From: Gemmatimonadaceae bacterium
Lineage (GTDB): Bacteria; Gemmatimonadota; Gemmatimonadetes; Gemmatimonadales; Gemmatimonadaceae
DNA length: 64,000 nucleotides
Direction of reading: 5' to 3'
NCBI GenBank assembly: GCA_030647905.1
Contig: JAUSJA010000014.1
Location: 1 to 64,000 of the forward strand
The notes below the pieces were generated by a model. That model saw only the letters and a program-made list of their open reading frames with translations, searched no databases and was not told the DNA's origin. This document shows, piece after piece, positions 54,135 to 61,346 of this stretch; position 1 is the first letter of the stretch; the number at the start of each line of letters is the position of its first letter. The translations under genes and the position numbers were made by a program.

Positions 54135-54791
54135 CTAGGAGAGAGCGCTTCGAGACTGTGGCTTCAGTTTCTCAGCCGGTATCTCGGGGAGCTTGTTGAT
54201 GGTGAGGATTCCCTCCACCACCTGGACCACCACGCGATGAACGGTATCCTCAAACATCAATCGAGTGTCTTCGGAGTAGTACGTGACGGGATTCACGAAC
54301 TTCTTGTAGAGAAGCCCGATGATCGGCATGACCAAGATTGTGTCTTCGATTGCACTCCACCCGTCCGCGAAGGCGCCTCGTAGAATGGCTGTCCCGACGC
54401 CGACCGCGACCAGAGCGAAGAGGATGCCCTTGAAAAACCCCATCGCCCCAATGAAGACGAGAGTGAGGAACGAGAGGCCGACGAGACTCGCGCAGCCCCA
54501 AAGGGCCGCGAAGCCAGGTATTCGCTTGACGAGCCACCACGAGAAGAAGAAGTCCTTGCCGAACGGGGCGCCGCAGATGTCGAAGCTGAGACGTCCATAC
54601 CGGGCACGCAGATACTCGCGCTTGGCGGACAGGATACCGGACTCGCTCGCAGTGATCCGCTCGATTTGCAACTCAGGCACTTCCTTGTCCCGAAGCGCCT
54701 TCTCGACGGCCGCGTAGTAATCAAGGGTCGAGGTGCTCAAGCCCTCGACGGACTGGTGCCAGTGCGAGATGACCTCCACCGACTGTGCCAT
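54135..54791 (-). CDS. Membrane protein between the two transfer-type ATPases
   Basis: 218 residues. A soluble N-terminal part of about 80 residues (helical; EKALRDKEVPELQIERI) is followed by two to three hydrophobic segments (about 92-145: FAALWGCASLVGLSFLTLVFIGAMGF and FKGILFALVAVGVGTAIL) and a polar C-terminal tail with 'RLMFEDTVHRVVVQVVEGIL'. No known family recognised. An AGGAGG site five bases before the ATG predicts strong translation. It is coupled to ATPase 1 (stop and start one base apart), so the two products may form a membrane-associated complex (inference). Confidence 0.75.
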   Translation of the reverse strand: MAQSVEVISHWHQSVEGLSTSTLDYYAAVEKALRDKEVPELQIERITASESGILSAKREYLRARYGRLSFDICGAPFGKDFFFSWWLVKRIPGFAALWGCASLVGLSFLTLVFIGAMGFFKGILFALVAVGVGTAILRGAFADGWSAIEDTILVMPIIGLLYKKFVNPVTYYSEDTRLMFEDTVHRVVVQVVEGILTINKLPEIPAEKLKPQSRSALS

Positions 54792-54844
54792 CCTGCCTCC
54801 TGTCAGGGGGAACGAACCTAGGAAGAGAGCGCGATGAGGCGGGT

Positions 54845-54908
54845 GGCGGAAGGGTGGTGGCTGAATATGGTCGTGAAGACTCTCCGTCTATGAGGAGACG
54901 GAGATAGA
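54845..54908. repeat. Direct repeat A: displaced 3' end of the ATPase 2 gene (left boundary of the TIR cassette)
   Basis: 64 bp that match 58704-58767 at 61 positions. Read on the minus strand it still encodes YLRLLIDGESSRPYSATTLP, the C-terminus of ATPase 2, although no complete gene is attached. It contains a perfect inverted repeat TCTCCGTCT-ATGAGG-AGACGGAGA (54881-54904, arms of 9, spacer of 6). It lies in the 162-bp gap between the membrane-protein gene and the AAA-TIR gene, for which no clear promoter was found. Confidence 0.9.
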
Positions 54909-54953
54909 TTCTGTAGTCTCTCGTCAAATTTCGATTCAGTCCTGACCTAGCCA

Positions 54954-57161
54954 ATGCCCAAGAACGTTCCTTCCCCACCCGAGGTCTGGGTTGAAGGTGA
55001 AAAGATCCCTGACGGCCGCCTGGAGAACATCTTCCGGGCGCCACCGGGAGCACCACCTAGCTTCGTTCGAAGCTCGTTGATAGTCGGATCTCGTGGGGTC
55101 GGAAAGACTGTGTTGCTTCGTCACCACAAACAAACCCATCGCGGGATCGCCGTGAGTGTGGCGTTGGCAGCTGAACTCGCGAGCATCACAAAGCAGACAG
55201 GCCATGGACCGCTGTCCTCCGACTATTCGGCTGCGATGGAGGGACTCATCAGTAGCAAGGCTACCTCGTTACTCGCCGTGAGCATCGCTGAGCGGGTGAC
55301 CCGCAAGGGAATAGGCGTGGCCGCCGAAATCATCAATCCTTGCCTGCCCCGAAGCCTTCGGATCACCGCTGGTCTCATCGAACCGCAGGCCCTAAGTGAT
55401 CTCAGAGAAAAACTCGCCGAGGCCCCAGTACAAGATTTCATTGGCATCGATCTGAGGCGCGCACTACCAGAGAGTGTCAGTGCGTTAGCGAGCTTGGGAC
55501 AGACGTCGCACGGACCGCTGCTTCTGTTGCTGGATAAGGCGGACATGGTGCCCACGCCCGCACTGATTCCGGTCCTTGAACTGCTAGATCAGTCCAACGA
55601 GTACGTTGTCCTCGTCGCCCTCCGCCCGGGCCATGGCGGCTACACGATGAGCCGACAGGACGACGTGACCGGCGGTGACCATTACGCGATCGCGCACCTT
55701 GGCACTAATCCGCGGTCAACTGAGTGGCGCGCGTTTGTGGCTTCAGCTGTAGAAGCCCAACTCGGCGCCGCGTATCACTCGATCCCGTCCGAAGTGCGTG
55801 ATGAAGTCATCACCCTCTCGAGAGACTCTGTTCGCAACGCACTTGAGATCTTTGTCCGGTACCTCAGTGTTTCGCATGATGAGGCGAAAGAACAGCTTGT
55901 TGCCGCGCTGGACGACTACCGTGAGAATACGCTGCATGCTGCACAAAGCACACTTCAGCGGTTTCATCCAAGTTTTCGCGGAATGATTCGGCAGTTGCGT
56001 GAGGAAGCACTGGTACGACCCGGCCGAATCGACGGCCCGGTTTACCTTAGAGTAAACAGTCAGGCACCGGGCGATCTCTTCGGAACGCCCAGCGCCTTCA
56101 ACAGTTTTGTAGAGATGGCGCTTAGGACTGGAGCCATTGCCATGCCTGAAGGGGCCAGATGGATGCCCGGTGTCACCCCTTCACTAATTGAAATACCACC
56201 GATACTCACTTGGGAAAAGGGCGATCCACCTTGGAGTTCGCTTCAGCCCGCGCCGATCGTTCTAGTCCATACCGAGGCTCGGGCGCTAAGTGCAGGTGGC
56301 GGAGCAGTGAAGCCGCCTCACATCTTCGTGGCCTATCGCTTTCGCATCAACGAGAGCGTGCAGTTCCGCCGAGAATTGGCGAGCGCGATGGAACATCATC
56401 GAACACTCTCCCGAGTTGTACTCGAAGACGGCAGAGTACCGCACGGCGATCCCTGGGCACAGTCGGTCCGCGATCGCATCCGCCGCTCAAAGCTGGTAGT
56501 GGGTGATGTTACGGGCGTAACCTGCGAGGTCATGTTCGAGTTAGGATTTGCCTACGGCTTGGGGAAGAGTCGCATTCCCGTAGTTGCCGATCATGCTGCG
56601 TTGAAGACGATGCCCCGCTGGCTCACAGCGACCCAAACGGCGACGTTCGGCAGCGCCGATGAAATGCAGGCGTTGCTGAATAGCATCCAGGTCCAGCTTG
56701 CGGATCCCAGGCAACACAAGCCAAAGCAGCCCGTCCCGGGACTGGCAGTGTGGCTACGATCATTGGATTGGAACAAGCACGCGCTTGAGCAGTCGATAAC
56801 GGCGGCGGGCCGGGAAGGTCTTTCCATAGAATGCTTCGACACCAGCACAAGCGAAGAACGCCTAATCGAGCGCGCCGCTCAAGCAACGCTGGTTGTTGCC
56901 AGTTTTGATGGAACGCTTAACGACAGCATCGCACATTTTGTCTGCGGCGCAGTCGTAGCGATGCCCAGAGCGATGCAGCTCCAACGGCAACTTATCCTGA
57001 TTGAAGAGCATGGCGCGCAACCAGGAACATGGGTTGCCGACAGCTTGCGGAGGTGCACGGACATCGCCACGCTAATGGGGCTTGAAGATGTCCCAGCAGC
57101 TATTCGGCAGTTTGGCCAGCGATATCGCAAGTGGTCAACGTCGAAGGGAAACGAGGAATGA
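54954..57161 (+). CDS. P-loop ATPase with tandem TIR/nucleoside-deoxyribosyltransferase-like domains
   Basis: 735 residues. Walker A is SLIVGSRGVGKTVLL (near 42-56); the expected Walker B is LLLLLDKADMVP, where Lys replaces the usual catalytic Glu. A helical segment (about 270-440) resembles the arm of STAND/AAA proteins. From about 455 there is a Rossmann domain: PHIFVAYRF, WAQSVRDRIRRSKLVVGDVTG, then CEVMFELGFAYGLGK, with Glu placed as in nucleoside 2-deoxyribosyltransferases and TIR-like glycosidases. A second, weaker Rossmann unit follows (about 595-720, 'RLIERAAQATLVVASFDG'). An intact sensor-NTPase plus nucleotide- or NAD-cleaving effector is the likely plan (inference). It overlaps the next gene by four bases. 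Confidence 0.75.
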   Translation: MPKNVPSPPEVWVEGEKIPDGRLENIFRAPPGAPPSFVRSSLIVGSRGVGKTVLLRHHKQTHRGIAVSVALAAELASITKQTGHGPLSSDYSAAMEGLISSKATSLLAVSIAERVTRKGIGVAAEIINPCLPRSLRITAGLIEPQALSDLREKLAEAPVQDFIGIDLRRALPESVSALASLGQTSHGPLLLLLDKADMVPTPALIPVLELLDQSNEYVVLVALRPGHGGYTMSRQDDVTGGDHYAIAHLGTNPRSTEWRAFVASAVEAQLGAAYHSIPSEVRDEVITLSRDSVRNALEIFVRYLSVSHDEAKEQLVAALDDYRENTLHAAQSTLQRFHPSFRGMIRQLREEALVRPGRIDGPVYLRVNSQAPGDLFGTPSAFNSFVEMALRTGAIAMPEGARWMPGVTPSLIEIPPILTWEKGDPPWSSLQPAPIVLVHTEARALSAGGGAVKPPHIFVAYRFRINESVQFRRELASAMEHHRTLSRVVLEDGRVPHGDPWAQSVRDRIRRSKLVVGDVTGVTCEVMFELGFAYGLGKSRIPVVADHAALKTMPRWLTATQTATFGSADEMQALLNSIQVQLADPRQHKPKQPVPGLAVWLRSLDWNKHALEQSITAAGREGLSIECFDTSTSEERLIERAAQATLVVASFDGTLNDSIAHFVCGAVVAMPRAMQLQRQLILIEEHGAQPGTWVADSLRRCTDIATLMGLEDVPAAIRQFGQRYRKWSTSKGNEE

Positions 57162-58171
57162 TCACGTCGCTCGATTCAGGAGTCCGCGGCTTTTCACTCG
57201 CGGACGTGAGAAAGCTGGCGGCCGATGCTCGCAAGACATTCTGGATCGGGGCAGCAAGTTTCGAAGAGCGATGCTGTGGCGCAATGGCAACGATGATACG
57301 CGAGCGAGTCAGACTATCTTGCGGAGTCATTCTCGATTACCAGACGAATCTTGGCCTTGACCCCGACGGAGATCGGAATCGCCAACAGAACCTTGACCGA
57401 TTGCGCCGTGACGCGAGCGCCGTGTTCCCGGTAGAACCTTTCGAACATCCGGTTGACGCCTATTCGTTCGCGGAGTTTGCGGCGTTCTTGCGTGATGTGC
57501 TGTCACAAGAGCATGCGGATCTCACGGTAATCGACATAACATGCTTGACGAAGATTCACACGCTCGCCCTTGCAGCGGAGCTAGCCAAACTTAGCCCTGA
57601 ACAGAAATGGGTTCTCTCCTATACGCTTCCCGAGAACTACGGTGGGATCCATTCGGAGAGCGCCGAAGGGTGGCGCGACGTGATCATTGCTCCGCTCGCG
57701 CAGTCTGCACGATTATTCAATGAAGAGTATAGCAGGGGCATAATCCTGCTGGGTCATGAGGCGGATCGGCTCGTCTTTGCACTCAGTGAGCTCGAGCCGT
57801 CGGGGGGAATCATCGTTCACGTAGATACACCGCGAAGGCCGGACTGGAAGCTGAGAAGCGCGGCGGTCAACCGGCGTACGATTCGTCGCTTGAGAGGAAT
57901 GCGATTTGCGGACTGGGAGGCCGTCAGCGTTGATTCCGTAGACTATGGGCGCGTCGCATCGTTGGTCGGCGCGCAAATTGACTCCGCCAAGTCCCATGGT
58001 GCACCGGTCATCCTTTTCCCCTTTGGTCCGAAGTCTCTCATTAGTAATGTCGCCCTTCGCCTGGCTGCGGACTACGACCAAGCGTCATGGTTTGTGTACC
58101 CAGTGCCGCAGCAGTATGATGCCGGCTACACCGAAGGCATCGCTGACACTCGATGGTTCGGGATCGCGTAG
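57158..58171 (+). CDS. Unrecognised two-Rossmann-fold protein, partner of the AAA-TIR protein
   Basis: 337 residues from ATG 57158 (ATGA overlap). I recognise no family. The sequence falls into two similar halves. Half 1 has ARKTFWIGAASFEERCCG, 'RLSCGVILDYQTN' and DLTVIDITCLTKIHTLAL. Half 2 has SRGIILLGHEADR, SGGIIVHVDT and 'PVILFPFGPKSLISNVALRLA'. These alternating strand-helix blocks suggest two Rossmann-like domains, as in CARF- or SAVED-like nucleotide sensors, but the match is only architectural. No catalytic motif is evident. Close coupling to the AAA-TIR gene implies a stoichiometric partner. Confidence 0.7.
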   Translation: MITSLDSGVRGFSLADVRKLAADARKTFWIGAASFEERCCGAMATMIRERVRLSCGVILDYQTNLGLDPDGDRNRQQNLDRLRRDASAVFPVEPFEHPVDAYSFAEFAAFLRDVLSQEHADLTVIDITCLTKIHTLALAAELAKLSPEQKWVLSYTLPENYGGIHSESAEGWRDVIIAPLAQSARLFNEEYSRGIILLGHEADRLVFALSELEPSGGIIVHVDTPRRPDWKLRSAAVNRRTIRRLRGMRFADWEAVSVDSVDYGRVASLVGAQIDSAKSHGAPVILFPFGPKSLISNVALRLAADYDQASWFVYPVPQQYDAGYTEGIADTRWFGIA

Positions 58172-58308
58172 TGGCTTTCTCGCTGTTGTACTGATACGCG
58201 AGTTGCGGTAGACTGAATATCGGAGGTCGGGCGAGGCTGTTGGGAACCCGGTTCAGCAAGAGCGACGCGGTGATTCGTGTTGCTCTCCCTGCACCGGAGG
58301 AGGCAGTG

Positions 58309-58584
58309 ATGCCCAACGACAGTTTTGCTATGATATGCGCTCACGTCCATGTTAGCGCAACGAAACAATGTTCCGACCAGTTGACGTTGCTGCACGAGGC
58401 GCAATCGCTTCTTTCGCCGGTCTTCGACTCAACGAATGGAGCATCTCGTTTGAAAGCCGAGGAGCTGCGGAGACTTGCCGACTTGATCGGCAGTCTTGAG
58501 AGTTCGATCGTAAACGTCGGCGAATCCACAGACGCGCTGCTGCTGGAAAATCTCGATTTACGGCGGCAACTCTCGAACCCGTAA
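58309..58584 (+). CDS. Small helical protein of the TIR cassette
   Basis: 91 residues. The ATG at 58309 is preceded at five bases by GGAGGAGG, an almost perfect Shine-Dalgarno site; an earlier in-frame ATG (58240) has none. The sequence is mainly alpha-helical with heptads in the second half (LKAEELRRLADLIGSLESSI ... DALLLENLDLRRQL), suggesting a coiled coil. It has no known motif. It is the last gene before the operon's terminator; a regulatory or inhibitor role for the two larger proteins is possible (inference). Confidence 0.7.
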   Translation: MPNDSFAMICAHVHVSATKQCSDQLTLLHEAQSLLSPVFDSTNGASRLKAEELRRLADLIGSLESSIVNVGESTDALLLENLDLRRQLSNP

Positions 58585-58602
58585 TTCTCGGGACTTCAGT
58601 AC

Positions 58603-58635
58603 CCGCCGGACACATTCGTGTGCTCGGCGGTTTTT
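58603..58635 (+). terminator. Intrinsic terminator of the AAA-TIR operon
   Basis: CCGCCG / CGGCGG outer stem, inner ACAC / GTGT pairing, ATTC loop, then TTTTT. It lies about 20 bases beyond the small helical gene's stop and defines the end of the three-gene plus-strand cassette. Confidence 0.8.
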
Positions 58636-58693
58636 CATTACCTAGAAATGCGACATCGGTGGACTTCCAGAAGGAATCCAGCAACTCGCGCCA

Positions 58694-59878
58694 TCAGAAC
58701 GGCGGCGGAAGGGTGGTGGCTGAATATGGTCGTGAGGCTTCTCCGTCTATGAGGAGACGGAGATAGACGTGGTAGCGAGGAAGGCTGATGAAATCCTCCG
58801 CCGAGAAGACAGGCGCGAACTCGCGCGCCAGAAACGCTCCGTCGGCCGCTCCGACTCGAAACGAGATAATCGTGCCCGCGTTGCCGAAGACAGCGTCCCG
58901 GATGGCGGGATCGAGCTGCGAGAGGTGTTGGTTGGCGAGAACCATTCCGACACGGTACTTCCGAAGCTCAACGAGCATCGTCGCCACCGAGAGCGTGGTG
59001 AAGGTCTGAAACTCATCAAGCACGATGGCGAAATCTCTTCGCTCCGCTTCTGGAGTATCGGATCGCGCTACGGCTGAGAGAGCCAAGTGAGAAACGAGAA
59101 ACGAACCGAGGGTAGCGGCCGGTCCTTCGCCGATCCGCCCCTTGTCCAGATTGACGAGGAGAAATTTCCCAGCGTCCATGATCTGGCGCAGGTCGAGCCA
59201 CTCACCCGGTTCGGTGAGAATACGACGGAGGATCGGGTCCGTGAGGGGGGCGCCGATCTTGTTTTGAAGCGGCGCGACTACGACTGAGCGAAAACCCGGC
59301 GAGTACTTCTCGAATTCGTTCGTCCAGAACTCCTTGACCACCGGGTCCTCGATGCTCGCGATTATCCCGGACCGGAAGGTGCGATCCGCGATCAATCGCG
59401 GGATGTCTGCGAGCGACGAGTCCGGTCGTTCGAGCAGCGTGAATACCACGTTCCGCAGAAGATGCTCGAGACGCGGACCCCAGTCGTCCGACCAGATCTT
59501 CTTGAAGACCTCGACGAGCCCGGCCGCGGCGAGAGCGCGATGGCTTGGCGCGATGCCAGCGAAAGGGTTGAATCGGTAGCGAAGGGATGGATCTGCCGCA
59601 TCGAGGAGCACGATGTTCTGTCGGCCAGATTCGGGAACGCATCTCAAGGCTGCACGAACGAGATCGCCATGCGGATCGATCAGTGCGCCGCCGCGCTCCG
59701 CGAGAATGTCCTGGCACACGATGTTCTGCAGGAGCGTAGACTTGCCCGTGCCAGTCTTGCCGATGATCGCAATGTGACTCCGGCGGTCGAGCTGTCGAAT
59801 GCCAAATATCCTTTCGCTACGGCTGGTGTTAGTGCGTCCAAGATACGTGACTGCGGAGTCTCCGTTGATCGATTTCAT
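58694..59878 (-). CDS. TraG/TraD-like transfer ATPase (ATPase 2)
   Basis: 394 residues from ATG 59878. Walker A IIGKTGTGKSTLLQNIV, then ALIDPHGDLV, and Walker B AIVLDEFQTF define a VirD4/TraG-type hexameric pump or HerA-like ATPase. 'RKYRVGMVLANQHLSQLD' is the sensor segment. Unlike ATPase 1 it has no added N- or C-terminal domains. The extreme C-terminus (YLRLLIDGEASRPYSATTLP) is encoded by direct repeat B, so the reading frame seems to have been completed by the inserted cassette. The frame is open 31 codons further upstream (to 59971) without obvious function. Confidence 0.88.
   Translation of the reverse strand: MKSINGDSAVTYLGRTNTSRSERIFGIRQLDRRSHIAIIGKTGTGKSTLLQNIVCQDILAERGGALIDPHGDLVRAALRCVPESGRQNIVLLDAADPSLRYRFNPFAGIAPSHRALAAAGLVEVFKKIWSDDWGPRLEHLLRNVVFTLLERPDSSLADIPRLIADRTFRSGIIASIEDPVVKEFWTNEFEKYSPGFRSVVVAPLQNKIGAPLTDPILRRILTEPGEWLDLRQIMDAGKFLLVNLDKGRIGEGPAATLGSFLVSHLALSAVARSDTPEAERRDFAIVLDEFQTFTTLSVATMLVELRKYRVGMVLANQHLSQLDPAIRDAVFGNAGTIISFRVGAADGAFLAREFAPVFSAEDFISLPRYHVYLRLLIDGEASRPYSATTLPPPF
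58704..58767. repeat. Direct repeat B: 3' end of ATPase 2 (right boundary of the TIR cassette)
   Basis: 61 of 64 bases match 54845-54908 in the same orientation; the three differences are clustered next to the inverted repeat. The core TCTCCGTCT-ATGAGG-AGACGGAGA (58740-58763) is identical in both copies. Here the repeat is part of the intact ATPase 2 gene, which ends nine bases beyond it. Confidence 0.9.
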
Positions 59879-59972
59879 CCTCCCATTGTGATCGCCGGGC
59901 GGCCAACCTTCGCAGAGGGAACTTTCTGCACGGCTGGGGAGGCTGCCCGCGAGGAGTCGCGGAGCGAGCAAA

Positions 59973-60001
59973 GAAAAAAACCAGCGACTTCTGTCGCTGG
60001 T
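59973..60001 (-). terminator. Intrinsic terminator of the AraC-family gene
   Basis: AACCAGCGAC / GTCGCTGGTT (10 bp) with a four-base loop; on the minus strand it is followed by TTTTTTTCTT. It ends the AraC-family gene's transcript, so ATPase 2 must have its own promoter in the roughly 95 bp before its start. Confidence 0.85.
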
Positions 60002-60060
60002 TTGTGCTATTCGTCGGCTGAATCAACCGATCCCGCAATTGGATCGGGTCGCATCCTTTA

Positions 60061-60993
60061 CTAAGGCCTCGCCCGAGACAGCTCAGTCAAACCGAGTGGA
60101 TTGAACGACCGAAACGTGGCTTGATAAGGAACAATCAAACTCGTCGTGTACTGATTGAGTACAGTCGAGAACGAAGATCGCCTGAACTCACTTGCCGGCA
60201 CGCCTGCTATCGCGCGGATATGTCTGCCGAAGCTCTGCGGAGATGAATAGTCGAGCCGATAGGCGACGTCGGCGATTGAAGCCCCCGGCGAGTCCAACAA
60301 CGCTGCGGCGTAGACGAGTCTTATTTCAGCGAGGTATCGCTTCGGCGAGGGCAAACTCGCCCGAAAGAATCGAGACATGAGCGTGCTCGCGTGTGCCTGT
60401 AGTGCCACCGATGCGAGAACCTTCAGCGTCGTCACCTTCGGCGCCACCCGGACCAACGTATCGAAGAACTGTCGACTTCCCGGAGTAGGATCGCCAAGGG
60501 CTGAAAGTACCGACCCGAGAATCTCCATGGTGGTGGCGCGTGCGGCGTCGGATACCATTTCCCGCAACTTATTCCACCCATCGCGGTCGCTGAGATCGAC
60601 AAGTCGTCGAACGCCGCATGCCCCGAGGTCAAGCAATTCTTGACCAACAGTTGGGCCTTGGCCACCCAGAATCGCCACGGGTAAAACCCCCGTGCCACTC
60701 AATACGAGTTTGCCGATATCAGGAAGATTGAAGCCGTTGAGCATCCTGGGAGACAGCAGCAAGGCACGGGCCGAGGGATTCCGAACGGCTGCCAACGCAT
60801 CGTGAAGTGAATCCGTGTGGATTGTCAGGAACGAGCCGAGTGTGGCAGCATCTAGTCTGCTACGCATGGCGGGCTCGAGCATCGTTACGATCGTAGCCTT
60901 GGTTTGGCTTGGTATCTTGATAGTGTGTGCGAGAGCTTTGGGCGACTCTCTTGCAGAACGTCGTCGCCGCTTCGCGATGGGATACTCGTACAT
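60061..60993 (-). CDS. AraC-family transcriptional regulator
   Basis: 310 residues from ATG 60993, with GGGAGG five bases upstream. The N-terminus is strongly basic (KRRRRSAR), then comes a ~200-residue unknown domain in which 'SARALLLSPRMLNGFN' and 'ALLDLGACGVRRLVDLSDR' resemble the receiver-like or periplasmic-binding folds seen in some regulators. The C-terminal AraC HTH pair (about 215-280) has KRYLAEIRLVYAAALL, SIADVAYRLDYSSPQSFGRHIRA and GVPASEFRR. It presumably controls element or defence genes (inference). Bounded by its own terminator. Confidence 0.85.
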   Translation of the reverse strand: MYEYPIAKRRRRSARESPKALAHTIKIPSQTKATIVTMLEPAMRSRLDAATLGSFLTIHTDSLHDALAAVRNPSARALLLSPRMLNGFNLPDIGKLVLSGTGVLPVAILGGQGPTVGQELLDLGACGVRRLVDLSDRDGWNKLREMVSDAARATTMEILGSVLSALGDPTPGSRQFFDTLVRVAPKVTTLKVLASVALQAHASTLMSRFFRASLPSPKRYLAEIRLVYAAALLDSPGASIADVAYRLDYSSPQSFGRHIRAIAGVPASEFRRSSFSTVLNQYTTSLIVPYQATFRSFNPLGLTELSRARP

Positions 60994-61038
60994 CTTGACC
61001 TCCCGGCTCATGTAGGATTGAAACACGAGACGCCGCAC

Positions 61039-61346
61039 TCAGAACCGAGAAGTCGGCGTGAGTGCGGCGTCGCATGTGGGTGAAAGAACGGATCGGTCGC
61101 GGCTATGCCGCTACGATTCCACTCTCAATGGTAGACCCGATCAACTACTCAATGCAGGAGGGAGGTTTCTGCGTGGCGTGCACGACGCGCGCCGGATGCA
61201 AGAAACGCCGCGAGAACGGGGTTTCTTTGGTTGGAGCATATTCATGTTCGCGGCTTAGCACCCTCTTGCATTTGGTGCGATAATGAATCTCATGTTTACC
61301 CGTGAGCAGTGTATGGCAACGCCCGCATTACCGTCATTGGCACATC
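61039..61346. other. Intergenic region between the AraC gene and the NTPase; no confident gene
   Basis: 308 bp with overlapping short plus-strand frames. One (61062-61283, 73 codons) has a Cys-containing stretch GGFCVACTTRAGCKKRREN but no ribosome-binding site or known homology. The region should contain the promoter of the downstream NTPase gene; I found no clear hexamer pair. Confidence 0.4.

Noticed and set aside
54721-55056. Minus-strand 111-codon frame containing repeat A as a real gene
   Set aside because: Only the part inside repeat A resembles ATPase 2; the flanking parts are antisense or alternative frame of the neighbouring genes.
61062-61283. Cys-containing 73-codon frame as a peptide (RiPP-like) precursor
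   Set aside because: No ribosome-binding site, no leader-core pattern and no modifying enzymes nearby; probably chance.
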